Source: Vagococcus jeotgali (GTDB lineage Bacteria; Bacillota; Bacilli; Lactobacillales; Vagococcaceae). Taken from it: 64,000 nucleotides of DNA. Under the pieces are notes generated by a model. It was not told where the DNA came from, searched no databases, and saw nothing but the letters and a program-made list of their open reading frames with translations. The stretch spans positions 992,001 through 1,056,000 of the forward strand of contig NZ_CP142146.1 in the NCBI RefSeq assembly GCF_035918315.1, written 5' to 3'. Made by a program: the position numbers and the translations under genes. Positions 25,854 to 35,576 of this stretch are shown here, piece by piece (positions within the stretch are counted from its first letter, which is position 1; every line of letters begins with the position of its first letter).

Positions 25854-25919
25854 TGTAAGTACCCAAATATTAAACAAGACTCTATACTAAAAGTACCAAT
25901 AAGCTTGGAGGAGATATTT

Positions 25920-26678
25920 ATGACATTATTACAAGTTGACAATATAAAAAAAACATACCATACCCGGTTGGGAGGAAAAAGTGTTGAGGCATTAAAACAT
26001 ATTAGTTTTACAGTAGAATCTGGTGAGTATGTTTCTATTATGGGGGAATCAGGATCTGGAAAAAGCACGTTACTAAATCTTTTAGCTACTTTAGACACTC
26101 CTACTTCTGGAGAAATTCTACTTAACGGAGAAAACACCAGTAAAATTTCAGAAAAAGATGCTGCTCTATTTAGACGTCAACACCTAGGGTTTGTGTTTCA
26201 AGATTTTAATTTACTAGATAATTTTTCTGTTAAGGATAATATTTTACTACCTTTAGTCCTAGCTAAAACTCCGGTCAAGGATATGGAAAAACGCCTTGAC
26301 AAGTTAGCACCAAAAATAGGATTAGATACATTATTAAATAATTATCCTTATGAATTATCAGGTGGTCAAAAACAGCGTGTAGCATCAGCTAGAGCCATTA
26401 TCACTAATCCTGACCTATTACTAGCAGATGAGCCTACAGGTGCTCTAGACTCAAAAACAAGCAGTGAATTACTCGATTTATTTCACCACTTAAATGAGGA
26501 AGGTCAAACGATTTTAATGGTCACTCATAGTGCTGTGGCTGCTAGTCATTCTAGTCGTGTGCTTTTTATAAAAGATGGTAAAGTATTTCATCAAGTTTAT
26601 CGTGGTGAGAGAACACAAGAAGAGTTTTTAATGACTATCTCGGAATCAATGACTGTACTACTACAAAAGGAGGGATAG
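25920..26678 (+). CDS. BceA-like ABC transporter ATP-binding protein
   Basis: The ATG at 25920 has CTTGGAGGAG upstream; the five codons before it in the open frame are not translated. The 252-residue ATPase has Walker A GESGSGKST, Q-loop FVFQDFNLLDN, signature LSGGQKQR and Walker B LLLADEPTGALD. It belongs to the MacB/BceA group used for antimicrobial-peptide resistance. It should pair with the FtsX-type permease that starts two bases downstream, but that gene is cut in three, so this ATPase probably has no partner. Confidence 0.94.
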   Translation: MTLLQVDNIKKTYHTRLGGKSVEALKHISFTVESGEYVSIMGESGSGKSTLLNLLATLDTPTSGEILLNGENTSKISEKDAALFRRQHLGFVFQDFNLLDNFSVKDNILLPLVLAKTPVKDMEKRLDKLAPKIGLDTLLNNYPYELSGGQKQRVASARAIITNPDLLLADEPTGALDSKTSSELLDLFHHLNEEGQTILMVTHSAVAASHSSRVLFIKDGKVFHQVYRGERTQEEFLMTISESMTVLLQKEG

Positions 26679-26680
26679 CC

Positions 26681-27442
26681 ATGTTTTATTTAAAATTAGC
26701 TAAAAATAATTTAAAAGTCAACCGGTCCATTTACTTTCCCTTCTTACTATCAATGATTTTTTTGGTGGTGATGAATACTATCATGCAAATTTTGTTAAAT
26801 AATAAAGGGATGAGTGATTTACCTGGAGCTAGTTCTGCAAAAGAATTATTTGACTTGGGCAGTATCATCATTCTTATTTTTTCTTTTATTTTTTCTATAT
26901 ATACCAACAGTTTCTTACTCAAACAAAGAAAAAAAGAGCTTGGATTGTACAATGTATTAGGTTTAGGAAAAAAAGAGATTCGCTATGTTCTTTTTTTCGA
27001 GATACTAATTGCTTACATCATAACAATGATAGTTGGACTATTAATAGGCACTATTTTTTCTAGATTATGTTTTCTGATTTTAAAAAATATGGCCAGTTTA
27101 GGGGTAAACTTCACATTTTCTGTTAATCTAGATAGTTATGTGTTAATTATGAGCTATTTCCTTCTTATTTTTGTTCTCTTATTCTTATGGAACAGCTGGC
27201 AAATACGCCGGATGAATCCAGTCGAATTATTAAAAGGCACACAACAAGGTGAAAAGGAACCAAAAGGGAATTGGTTCATTGGTATAGTCGGTTTAATTAT
27301 GTTAGGAACAGCTTACTATATCTCTGTGAGTATCCAGTCACCTCTAGAAGCTTTTGTTAAATTTTTTATTGCTGTCATTTTAGTCATTATAGCAACATAT
27401 GCTTTATTTTCTACAACAAGTATTTTAATTCGCCGATTGTAA
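26681..27442 (+). pseudogene. BceB-like permease, part 1 of 3
   Basis: This holds the first 250 codons of a BceB/VraG-type permease: four membrane helices, the FtsX-type block LFDLGSIIILIFSFIFSIYTN, KELGLYNVLGLGKKEIRYVLFFE, and RRMNPVELLKGTQQGEK. It is interrupted after codon 250 (base 27430) by an IS30-family element, and the last four codons (RRL, stop) are read from that element. Joining 26681-27430, 28508-29438 and 30969-31261 gives 1974 bp, exactly 658 codons, with no stop. So the gene was intact before the two insertions. Confidence 0.92.
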
Positions 27443-28504
27443 AATTAAGCTAGACAAATAAAAAAATCATTTGTGATACACTCAAATTGTCCAAATTGTA
27501 TTTCCGACGAAAGAAAACAAGGAGAGTGATCACAAATGACCTATATACATCTTACTACAGACGAGCTTGTTTTAATAGAATCTTATTATCACCAAGCTAA
27601 AAAAGTTAAACATGTTGCTGATACTTTAAAAAGATCAAGACAAACTATTTATAATGTTTACAACGCTTTAAATGAGGGATTATCTATTCTAGATTACTAT
27701 CAAAGATACAAAAAAAATAAAAAGAAATGTGGAAGGCGTCCTATTTCTTTACCTGATAATGAAACAAAATATATTCAAAACAAAGTGGCTCAAGGATGGA
27801 CTCCTGACGTGATTATCGGTCGTGCTGAGATTTCTATTTCTTGTTCTGTTCGGACACTTTATAGATTGTTCTCGCGTGAATCTTTTGATTCCACAACTTT
27901 ACCAATGAAAGGTAAAAGAAAACCTAATGGGCATAAAGAAAAACGAGGTAAACAAGCATTTAAACGAACCATTCATCAGAGAGACGCTGAGCATAACGAG
28001 TTTCAAAGTGAATTTGGTCACCTAGAAGGTGACACTATTGTTGGGAAAAATCATAAAAGTGCTGTTATTACATTAGTTGAAAGGTTATCAAAAGTTATTA
28101 TTACCTTAAAGCCAACAGGGAGACACGCTATAGATATTGAGAATAGCTTAAATGAATGGTTAAAAAAATGCCCTAATCACTTGTTTAAATCTATCACATT
28201 TGATTGTGGCAAAGAATTTTCTAACTGGAAATCTATCAGTAACTTAAATGATATTGATATCTACTTTGCTGACCCTGGTACACCTTCACAACGAGGTTTA
28301 AATGAAAATTCTAATGGACTATTGCGTAAGGATGGATTGCCTAAGAAAATGGATTTCAACGAAGTTGATGAATCTTTCATTCAATCTGTTGCATCCAAAA
28401 GAAATAATATTCCTAGAAAATCATTAAACTATAAAACACCATTAGAAGTATTTTTGAGCTATGTAGACAATGACATTTTGTCTAGCTTAATTTGACAAAT
28501 GAAA
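27431..28504 (+). mobile_element. IS30-family element, type F copy 1
   Basis: The 1074-bp element is flanked by a 3-bp duplication ATT (27428-27430 and 28505-28507). The ends (start CGCCGATTGTAAAATT, end ACAAATGAAA) were fixed by comparison with copy 2 at 36127-37200 and by restoring the permease frame. The clearest inverted repeat core is AAATTAAGCTAGACAAA. Confidence 0.9.
27536..28495 (+). CDS. IS30-family transposase (type F copy 1)
   Basis: A 319-residue transposase. It has the N-terminal helix-turn-helix (AKKVKHVADTLKRSRQTIYN), a second one (VAQGWTPDVIIGRAEIS), and the DDE core: FGHLEGDTIVGKNH, SITFDCGKEFSNW and SQRGLNENSNGLLRK. It differs from copy 2 at one residue (Pro here, Ser there, in TTL-x-MKGK). 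It is only distantly like the type A IS30 proteins in this window. Intact. Confidence 0.95.
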   Translation: MTYIHLTTDELVLIESYYHQAKKVKHVADTLKRSRQTIYNVYNALNEGLSILDYYQRYKKNKKKCGRRPISLPDNETKYIQNKVAQGWTPDVIIGRAEISISCSVRTLYRLFSRESFDSTTLPMKGKRKPNGHKEKRGKQAFKRTIHQRDAEHNEFQSEFGHLEGDTIVGKNHKSAVITLVERLSKVIITLKPTGRHAIDIENSLNEWLKKCPNHLFKSITFDCGKEFSNWKSISNLNDIDIYFADPGTPSQRGLNENSNGLLRKDGLPKKMDFNEVDESFIQSVASKRNNIPRKSLNYKTPLEVFLSYVDNDILSSLI

Positions 28505-29479
28505 ATTTTAAAATTGTTAAAGAAAAACAAACGATTTTATTATCAACCAAATCACTTTATTTCCGTTTCAAGTATGATGTATCGCATGAAACAAAATGCT
28601 GCAGGTCTAGCAAGTATTAGTATATTAAGCACGATGGTTATTATAACTTTATCTACAACATCTAGCTTATATGTCGGGATGGAAGATGTAGTGGATAACC
28701 GCAACCCATATGATGTTAGTATCAGTGTTCAAGAAAATCCAGAAAAATGGGTTAATACTATGGAGGAGCTAGCTAATAAGCATTCTTTAGATGTAAATGA
28801 AGCCACATACTTTGTAATTAGTGATGGTATTTTATTTAAGCAAGATAAAGAACAGTTTAGACTTATCTCGAAAGAGGAAATGGCCTCTCAATCATTTAAA
28901 AAAGCTGATTTAATTTACTTTATGACACAAGATGAATTTAATAGAGTTACCGGGAAGCGTATTAATTTGAAACCACATGATATTTGGTTGTATAACGTAT
29001 CAGGTGAGTATAATCAAAATAAGATGACTATAATGGAGAATACATTTAATATCGTTCATAGTCCAGATAGCTTAAGCTTTTTACCTAAAGTAGAAAGTCT
29101 AACCAACGCAAAATTAGTAGTTACTTCAAATGATGAGTTTATTGAAAAAGTCAACCAAGCATTTTCGACAGTGGCAAGTGATCGTGAGCAGGAAAACTAT
29201 ATAACAGCTTTCCTTAACTATTCAGGAGAAGACAGTTATAAAATGGATTTTATCAAAGAGTTAAGAGAGCAATATTCTAGCCAGTACCCTTATCATTTAA
29301 TGTCTGTTAAAATTGAAGACCAACGAAATATGTCCAATTTTATAGGTGGTTTTTTATTTTTAGGTGTGATATTTGGCTTAACTTTCACATTATCAACAGG
29401 TTTAATTATTTACTATAAACAGGTATCTGAAGGTCTGCGAGAGTGTAATATAAACCGTGTAAGTAACCTACCATCCTAG
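28499..29479 (+). pseudogene. BceB-like permease, part 2 of 3
   Basis: The true fragment is 28508-29438; the first codons of the open frame come from the IS30 end and the last from the IS256-type end. It encodes KNKRFYYQPNHFISVSSM, a membrane helix (SISILSTMVIITLSTTSSLY), the large extracellular domain of about 220 residues that is the drug-sensing part in this family, and another helix (FIGGFLFLGVIFGLTFTLSTG). It stops at SEGL where the IS256-type element is inserted. Confidence 0.92.
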
Positions 29480-29537
29480 GTAGTGGGTTGCTTCGCGGTT
29501 TTTCTTTTTTTACAATAGATTAAAGGAGTGGTAAGTC

Positions 29538-30779
29538 ATGACAAAAAAGAAAAAAGATCAAAAATCAGCGAAGTTAGCTCAATCAATTATTGATGCCTAT
29601 CAACCAGAATCGGTTGAAGACATGCAAGAAGCCCTAAAAGATGTTTTTGGACCGATGTTTGAAGCAATGCTTCGTGGAGAATTAGATAATCATTTAGGTT
29701 ATGAGAATCAGTCAAGACAAGAAAAAGAAACTCAAAACAGACGGAATGGATATGGAAATAAAAAATTAAAAACAAGTTTTGGTGAATTAGACATTCAGGT
29801 TCCTAGAGATAGAGACGCTTCTTTTGAGCCAGAAATTATTCCTAAAAGAAGCAGAGACGTTTCAAGTATTGAAGGAAAAGTTCTTTCTATGTATGCCAAA
29901 GGCATGAGTCAACGAGATATTGCCTCGACAATTGAAGATATTTATGGTTTTACTATTTCTCATGATATGGTGTCGGATATCACAGATCAAATATTACCAG
30001 AACTTGAGGAATGGCAAATCAGACCTCTGGCCAAATGCTATGCCTTCTTGTTTGTCGATTGTATGTATGTCACTCTAAGAGAAAATTATGAAGTGAAAGA
30101 ATGTGCGGTGTATACAATTCTTGGTTATGATTTAAAAGGAAATAAAGAAATTCTAGGTCTTTGGCTAAATCAAACAGAATCGAAAAATAGATGGATGCAG
30201 ATTTTTGATGCGATTAAAGAGCGTGGCGTTGAAGATATTTTGTTTATTTCAATGGATGGTGTATCAGGGCTTGAAAATGGAGCCAAAGCTATTTTCCCAG
30301 GTGTTGTCGTTCAACGTTGTCTGGTCCATTTAGTTAGAAATGCCCTTCGTTATGTGCCAAGTAAAAGTTATAAAGAGGTTTGTAAGGATATGAAGTCTTT
30401 TTACAGTGCCTCCTCTTTAAAAGCGGCTCAAACAGCTTTTGATACCTTTCAAACAAAGTGGGCAGTCTATCCTGGAGCTATTGATGTTTGGAAAAGAAAT
30501 TTCCACCATGTCGAACAATTATTTGATTACGGCTCAGCTATTCGAAAAATAATGTACACGACAAATGCTGTAGAAAGTGTTCACTCTAGTTTCCGCAAGG
30601 TAACTAAAAAAGGAGCTTTCCCTAATGAGAATGCCCTTCTTAAGCTATTATATCTTCGAGTGAAAGAACTTCAAAGTAAATGGGAAGGTGGGCATGTTCA
30701 TAATTGGGCTATGGTGCTTAACCAATTAACGGTCAACGACTCTTTTTCAAAACGTGTCGAAAAATATAATCGTTACTAA
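29538..30779 (+). CDS. IS256-family transposase (element E)
   Basis: A 413-residue Mutator-type transposase. The N-terminal part has LRGELDNHLGYENQ and RRNGYGNKKLKTSFGELDIQVPRDRD. The DDE core includes FVDCMYVTL, ISMDGVSGLENGAKAIFPG, the CLVHLVRNALRYVP block with the helical insert, and YTTNAVESVHSSFRK containing the catalytic Glu. It starts at an ATG after AAAGGAGTGGTAAGTC. Intact; only one copy in the window. Confidence 0.96.
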   Translation: MTKKKKDQKSAKLAQSIIDAYQPESVEDMQEALKDVFGPMFEAMLRGELDNHLGYENQSRQEKETQNRRNGYGNKKLKTSFGELDIQVPRDRDASFEPEIIPKRSRDVSSIEGKVLSMYAKGMSQRDIASTIEDIYGFTISHDMVSDITDQILPELEEWQIRPLAKCYAFLFVDCMYVTLRENYEVKECAVYTILGYDLKGNKEILGLWLNQTESKNRWMQIFDAIKERGVEDILFISMDGVSGLENGAKAIFPGVVVQRCLVHLVRNALRYVPSKSYKEVCKDMKSFYSASSLKAAQTAFDTFQTKWAVYPGAIDVWKRNFHHVEQLFDYGSAIRKIMYTTNAVESVHSSFRKVTKKGAFPNENALLKLLYLRVKELQSKWEGGHVHNWAMVLNQLTVNDSFSKRVEKYNRY

Positions 30780-30801
30780 TCAAAATAAGTGAGACATATA
30801 A

Positions 30802-30909
30802 AATTTGACAACGAGTCTCTCGTCCTGCGATTTTTTATCGGGACAAGAGGTTTATTAAAAATACCCTCTTATTCCTAGAGATTATCACAGGACGACTCAT
30901 TGTCAAATT
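30802..30909. repeat. 108-bp imperfect palindrome within IS256 element E
   Basis: The outer arms AATTTGACAA (30802-30811) and TTGTCAAATT (30900-30909) pair, and the pairing continues inward, with a few mismatches, through GAGT/ACTC and CGTCCTG/CAGGACG. Two smaller hairpins lie inside (CGATTTTTTATCG; AAGAGGTTTATT with AATACCCTCTT). The segment is 3' of the transposase and is not coding. It may be a terminator-rich 3' region or a small inserted element. Confidence 0.6.
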
Positions 30910-30949
30910 GAGTTTCTATTTTTATTTTTAAAGAATTTACACACTTAAC

Positions 30950-31261
30950 TTGACAAACCCAGGTCTGCAAGATAAAGAGAGATTCCAAATCATGCAACGG
31001 ATTGGAATGAGTAAAAAAGAGGTTAAAAAATCAATTCAAAGCCAAGTGTTAATGGTATTCTTTTTTCCAATTGCTTTAGCAACACTTAACTTGGTATTTG
31101 CCTTTCCAATCATAAGCAAACTACTCATTTTGTTTGGTTTATCTAATGATAGGCTTTTATTGATGACTTGTATAGTGACTGTCATTCTATTTTTTATCAT
31201 CTACTTATTCATGTATCTACTGACATCACGAACATATTATAAATTAGTTGAGAGAAAATAA
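30950..31261 (+). pseudogene. BceB-like permease, part 3 of 3
   Basis: The real fragment is 30969-31261. It continues in frame from part 2 (SEGL-QDKERFQIMQRIGMSKKEV) and carries the last two membrane helices (VFFFPIALATLNLVFAF and MTCIVTVILFFIIYLFMYL) and the end TYYKLVERK. The start codon of the open frame lies in IS sequence. Without upstream parts it cannot make a transporter. Confidence 0.9.
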
Positions 31262-31280
31262 CTCTTTATTAACTAAGGGG

Positions 31281-31325
31281 ATAAAAAATAGAGCTGGTGA
31301 ATCAAAAAATCGATTCATCAGCTCT
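31281..31325 (-). terminator. Terminator of coaE operon
   Basis: GAGCTGATGAATC pairs with GATTCACCAGCTC on the minus strand, followed by TATTTTTTATCC. It sits past the coaE stop and may also end plus-strand transcripts of the permease. Confidence 0.8.
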
Positions 31326-31361
31326 ATATTGATTTAAAACAAATCTATTAGTCTTCTGTGG

Positions 31362-31970
31362 CTATATTGATAACTTACTTTTAAAAGTTTCTAACCAGTC
31401 CTCTACTTGCTTATAAGTTTGCTCAATTGTTCCAGAATTATCAATGACCACATCAGCCATTTCTTTTTTATCAGCTAATGATAATTGACTAGCTATTTTT
31501 TTTCTAGCTTCAATAGAGTCGATATCATCACGTGTTTGTAACCTCTTGATTTGAACATCTCTTGAAACATAGCTTACCATAACTTCATCAACTATATGTG
31601 TATAACCTGCTTCAAATAAAAGAGGAGCATCAAGGACAATTAAGGGATAATTCTGATTCCGATAAAAATTAATTTTTTCATCTATACCTTTTTTTAATGG
31701 GGTTTTTAAAATATCATCTAGTAATAAACGTTTTTTTTCATCAGAAAAAATAATACGACCTAGTTTTTTACGATTTAAGGAACCATTTGGTAATAATATA
31801 CCCGTACCAAAATGTAAAGCAATGTCAGCTAAACCTTTTGTGCCTGGCTCTACAATGTCTCTAGCCACTATATCAGCATCTACAACTGGAACACTCTGTT
31901 CTTTAAAAAACTGACTAATAGTGCTTTTACCAGAAGCAATACCACCAGTTAGACCTAAGATATATGTCAT
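31362..31970 (-). CDS. coaE: Dephospho-CoA kinase
   Basis: A 202-residue P-loop kinase that phosphorylates the 3'-OH of dephospho-CoA, the last step of CoA synthesis. The P-loop is LTGGIASGKSTIS at residues 7-19, followed by VVDADIVARDIV, the DAPLLFEAG block and the lid VSRDVQIKRLQTRD. It comes 11 bp after mutM in the polA-mutM-coaE order common in Firmicutes, probably one transcript ended by the hairpin at 31281-31325. Confidence 0.97.
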   Translation of the reverse strand: MTYILGLTGGIASGKSTISQFFKEQSVPVVDADIVARDIVEPGTKGLADIALHFGTGILLPNGSLNRKKLGRIIFSDEKKRLLLDDILKTPLKKGIDEKINFYRNQNYPLIVLDAPLLFEAGYTHIVDEVMVSYVSRDVQIKRLQTRDDIDSIEARKKIASQLSLADKKEMADVVIDNSGTIEQTYKQVEDWLETFKSKLSI

Positions 31971-31981
31971 ATTGACTCCTC

Positions 31982-32812
31982 CTATTTATGTACCACTTGG
32001 CATAATGAACAAAAATGTGTCCCGCGCTGGGCTACTTTTATTTTAGAAATTTCTGTGCCACATCTGATACAAGACTCGCCTTGTTTTCCGTAAACATTTA
32101 AAGAAATTTGGAAAGTACCCGCATCTCCTAGAGCATTTTTATAAGTTCTAATTGTTGTTCCACCAGCCTCAACAGCTTCACCTAATACATCTATGATAGC
32201 TTGATGAAGGATTTTAACTTCCTTTTTGCTTAGTGTATTGGCTGGTTGTTCAGGATGGATGCGTGACTTAAAAAGAGCTTCATCAACATAGATATTTCCA
32301 AGCCCTGTCACTAATGTTTGATCAAGTAGTAAGGGCTTAATGGCCTTAGTTTTATTTTTCAAGCCATTTTCAAAGTCTTCTAAATCAAAGTCAGGTAAAA
32401 TCGGTTCTGGACCTAATTTTTTTATCCCTTTATAATCTTTAGCTTCCCCTTTTTTAACTAAATTAAAACGACCAAATTTTCGAACATCTAAATACCGTAA
32501 TTGACTCCCATCAGTGAAGGTAAATAAGACATGGGTATGTTTGGTGATATCCTCACTTGATTCATGATATTCAAATTTCCCTTCCATTCTTAGGTGGCTA
32601 ATTAAATCATAGTTAGTTAATTCAAAAATTAAAAACTTTCCTCGTCTATCCATCTTTTCAATCGTTTGACCAATTAATTCATGTTTAAAGGTATCAACAT
32701 CTGGTGAATCAATAATTTTTCCCCATAATACGTCAACAGATTGAATTTTTTTACCAAGTACAAGCTGTTCTAATCCTTTTCTAACGGTTTCAACTTCTGG
32801 TAATTCTGGCAT
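31982..32812 (-). CDS. mutM: Formamidopyrimidine-DNA glycosylase (Fpg)
   Basis: A 276-residue repair enzyme that removes 8-oxoguanine and ring-opened purines and nicks the site. The catalytic N-terminus is PELPEVETVRKGL after Met removal (Pro1, Glu2). The helix-two-turn-helix region is near GLGNIYVDEALFKSRIHP and the C-terminal zinc finger has CIRCGTEI and HFCSLCQ. Length is standard. It is followed at 11 bp by coaE and preceded at 12 bp by polA. Confidence 0.97.
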   Translation of the reverse strand: MPELPEVETVRKGLEQLVLGKKIQSVDVLWGKIIDSPDVDTFKHELIGQTIEKMDRRGKFLIFELTNYDLISHLRMEGKFEYHESSEDITKHTHVLFTFTDGSQLRYLDVRKFGRFNLVKKGEAKDYKGIKKLGPEPILPDFDLEDFENGLKNKTKAIKPLLLDQTLVTGLGNIYVDEALFKSRIHPEQPANTLSKKEVKILHQAIIDVLGEAVEAGGTTIRTYKNALGDAGTFQISLNVYGKQGESCIRCGTEISKIKVAQRGTHFCSLCQVVHK

Positions 32813-32824
32813 ACACTCACTCCC

Positions 32825-35479
32825 TTACTTCGCTTCGTACCACGTATTTCCAACACTACTATCAGCTTGAAGTGGTACGCTTAATTCAACAGCATGATTC
32901 ATTGTCTCTTCTACCAATTGCTTAAGAGCTGGAATTTCTTCCTCAGGTGCCTCAAAAACAAGTTCATCATGTACTTGAAGAAGCATTGTTGCTTTCATAT
33001 TTGATTCTTTTAATTTTTTGTTTATTTTAATCATAGCAATTTTTAAAATATCAGCTGCACTACCTTGAATTGGTGTATTAATAGCTGTTCTTTCAGCAAA
33101 TGAACGTAAATTAAAGTTTCTTGCGTTAATATCTGGTAAATAACGTCTTCTATGATAAAGTGTTTCTACATAACCTTTATCTTTTGCTTCACGTACGATG
33201 TCTGCCATATATGTTTGCACACCAGGATACATAGAAAAATATCTGTCAATAAATGTCTGTGCCTCTTTTCTTGTAATTCCTAAATTTTGAGATAAACCGT
33301 AATCACTAATCCCGTATACAATTCCAAAGTTAACAGCTTTAGCTTGTCTTCTCATGTTACTATCTACTTCATCTGGTGAATCAATACCAAAAACTCTCAT
33401 AGCTGTGCTAGAGTGAATATCTAATCCATCAATAAAAGCTTGTCTTAAATGTTCATCATTTGAAATATCAGCTAAAACACGTAGCTCAATTTGCGAGTAA
33501 TCTGATGCAAATAACTTCCAACCTTTTTCTCTTGGAACAAAAGCCTGTCTAATTTTACGCCCTTCTTCCAATCTTACTGGGATGTTTTGAAGGTTAGGAT
33601 CTACTGAACTAAGTCTTCCTGTTTGAGTCAGTGTTTGAACATATCTTGTGTGGATTTTATTATCTTCAAAAATCACTTTAAGTAGGCCTTCTACATAAGT
33701 CGATTGAATCTTAGCTAGTTGGCGATATAATAAAATCCATTCAATAATTGGAGACTCATCGTGTAATTTCTCTAAAACATCTACAGCTGTGGAGTAGCCT
33801 GTTTTTGTTTTTTTAATAACAGGTAACCCCATCTTCTCAAATAAGATCACACCTAATTGTTTTGGTGAGTTGATATTAAATTCTTCTCCAGCGATTTCAT
33901 AAATTTGTTGTTCAATTTCTGATAGTCTAACTGCAAATTCACCTTTCATTTCTTGTAGCCTTGACGCGTCAACTGTAATACCTTCGATTTCCATATCAGC
34001 TAAAATAAAGGCTAAAGGTAACTCCATATCATAAAATAAATCTGCTTGATCTTTTTCTTCTAAATTTTCTATAATCTGCTCATATAGCTTTTCAATCGCC
34101 ATTATTTTTCTAGCTATGTGCTCGTACATACTATTTGTATCTTCTGGAATACCACGTTTAGCACCTTTTCCATAAATAGCATCATCACTATCCACGTCAT
34201 AATAACCATAAAAATTAGCTATTTCTGACAAGTCATCACTGTTATTTGTCGAATCAGCCACATAAGCTGCCAGTAGCATATCAAATTTAACACCTTCTAA
34301 ATGTTGTCCGTACCGATTTAGAGCCACGTACTGACGCTTAGCATCAAATACTTTTTTAGACTGATCTTTATTAGCAAACCACTCCGTCATTAATGGCTCA
34401 CTTAAGAGTTCCATATTATCTGAAACATAGATTTTTTCTTCATTCCCCCAAGCAAAACCAACAATAGGTGATGTATGATAATTTTCTTCTAACATCTCAG
34501 CATAAAATGCCATATTGGTTTCAAACATATCAGCTGATAAAGTTTCTACCACTTCGTATTCGACTTCTGTTTTTCCACTAACTTCAACATCAACTTCGCT
34601 GGTGTCTAACTTAGCTAAAAAGGCATTAAAATCCATCTCTTTATAAAATGGAATGAGTTTTCCTAAGTCACTTCCATGATAGCTCATTTCATCTAAAGTA
34701 ATTGGAACAGGTGAATGAATATCAATTGTAGCAAGACGTTTACTAAGTAGAGCAATCTCTTTTTCATTAATAAGATTTTCTTTCATCTTACTTTTTTTCA
34801 TTGACTCAACGTGTTCATAGATACCTTCAACACTACCATACTCTTTTAAAAGTTTAATGGCCGTCTTTTCACCAATTTTAGTGACACCAGGAATATTATC
34901 TGACTGATCTCCTGCAAGACCTTTCATGTCAATAATTTGTGTTGGGGTTAATTCATATTTTTCTAAAATATGCTCAGGTGTGTAAGACTCAATTTCACTC
35001 ACACCTTTAACTGTCACATCAACCCTAACATGCTCACTGGCAAGTTGAGTTAAATCTTTATCTCCTGATAAGACAACCACATCCATGTCAGGACTAGCAA
35101 ATTTTGTAGCCAGTGTCCCGATAATATCATCTGCTTCATAATTTTCTAATTCATAATGCATCATACCAAGACCTTCGATTAAATCTCTAATGTAGGGCAT
35201 TTGTTCTTTGAACTCGCTAGGTGTTTTAGCTCGTCCTGCTTTATAATCATCATAAAATGCATGTCTAAAAGTTGTTTTTCCAGCATCAAAAGCAACTAAA
35301 ACGTGTGTTGGTTTTTCCTTTTGTAAGATATTTTCTAACATATTATTAACGGCATATAAGGCATTAGTATGCAAGCCATTACTATTTTTAAATCTATCTA
35401 GTGACTGATAGAGTGCATAAAACCCTCTAAAGGCGATACTATTTCCATCAACTAATAATAACTTATCTTTTTTCCCCAT
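32825..35479 (-). CDS. polA: DNA polymerase I
   Basis: AAGGAG seven bases upstream selects the ATG at 35479 (the ATG at 35482 is the alternative), giving MGKKDKLLLVDGNSIAFRGF and about 884 residues. The N-terminal 5' nuclease is complete (VAFDAGKTTFRHAFYDDYKA, DVVVLSGDKDLTQL, KGLAGDQSDNIPGV). The middle 3'-5' exonuclease-like domain lacks the DEDD residues, as in Bacillus and other Gram-positives, so no proofreading. The polymerase part has DPNLQNIPVR, ASDYSQIELRVLA and LLQVHDELVFE. It serves in repair and Okazaki fragment processing. Confidence 0.97.
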   Translation of the reverse strand: MGKKDKLLLVDGNSIAFRGFYALYQSLDRFKNSNGLHTNALYAVNNMLENILQKEKPTHVLVAFDAGKTTFRHAFYDDYKAGRAKTPSEFKEQMPYIRDLIEGLGMMHYELENYEADDIIGTLATKFASPDMDVVVLSGDKDLTQLASEHVRVDVTVKGVSEIESYTPEHILEKYELTPTQIIDMKGLAGDQSDNIPGVTKIGEKTAIKLLKEYGSVEGIYEHVESMKKSKMKENLINEKEIALLSKRLATIDIHSPVPITLDEMSYHGSDLGKLIPFYKEMDFNAFLAKLDTSEVDVEVSGKTEVEYEVVETLSADMFETNMAFYAEMLEENYHTSPIVGFAWGNEEKIYVSDNMELLSEPLMTEWFANKDQSKKVFDAKRQYVALNRYGQHLEGVKFDMLLAAYVADSTNNSDDLSEIANFYGYYDVDSDDAIYGKGAKRGIPEDTNSMYEHIARKIMAIEKLYEQIIENLEEKDQADLFYDMELPLAFILADMEIEGITVDASRLQEMKGEFAVRLSEIEQQIYEIAGEEFNINSPKQLGVILFEKMGLPVIKKTKTGYSTAVDVLEKLHDESPIIEWILLYRQLAKIQSTYVEGLLKVIFEDNKIHTRYVQTLTQTGRLSSVDPNLQNIPVRLEEGRKIRQAFVPREKGWKLFASDYSQIELRVLADISNDEHLRQAFIDGLDIHSSTAMRVFGIDSPDEVDSNMRRQAKAVNFGIVYGISDYGLSQNLGITRKEAQTFIDRYFSMYPGVQTYMADIVREAKDKGYVETLYHRRRYLPDINARNFNLRSFAERTAINTPIQGSAADILKIAMIKINKKLKESNMKATMLLQVHDELVFEAPEEEIPALKQLVEETMNHAVELSVPLQADSSVGNTWYEAK

Positions 35480-35576
35480 CATGACACTCCTTCTTGTTCT
35501 TCTTCTCATATTCTAGCAAACTTTTAAGCGTAAAGCGAAAGAAAAAACACCCTAAGGAGGATGTCTAATCTTTCAA

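Larger units (their letters stand above)
29439..30960 (+). mobile_element. IS256-family element E, single copy
   Basis: It is 1522 bp, flanked by the 8-bp duplication AGGTCTGC (29431-29438 and 30961-30968). Terminal repeats are GAGAGTGTAATATAAAC-type on the left and GGGTTTGTCAAGTTAAG-type on the right (reverse strand). It is about 190 bp longer than the other IS256 type here because of a palindromic segment at 30802-30909. Confidence 0.9.
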
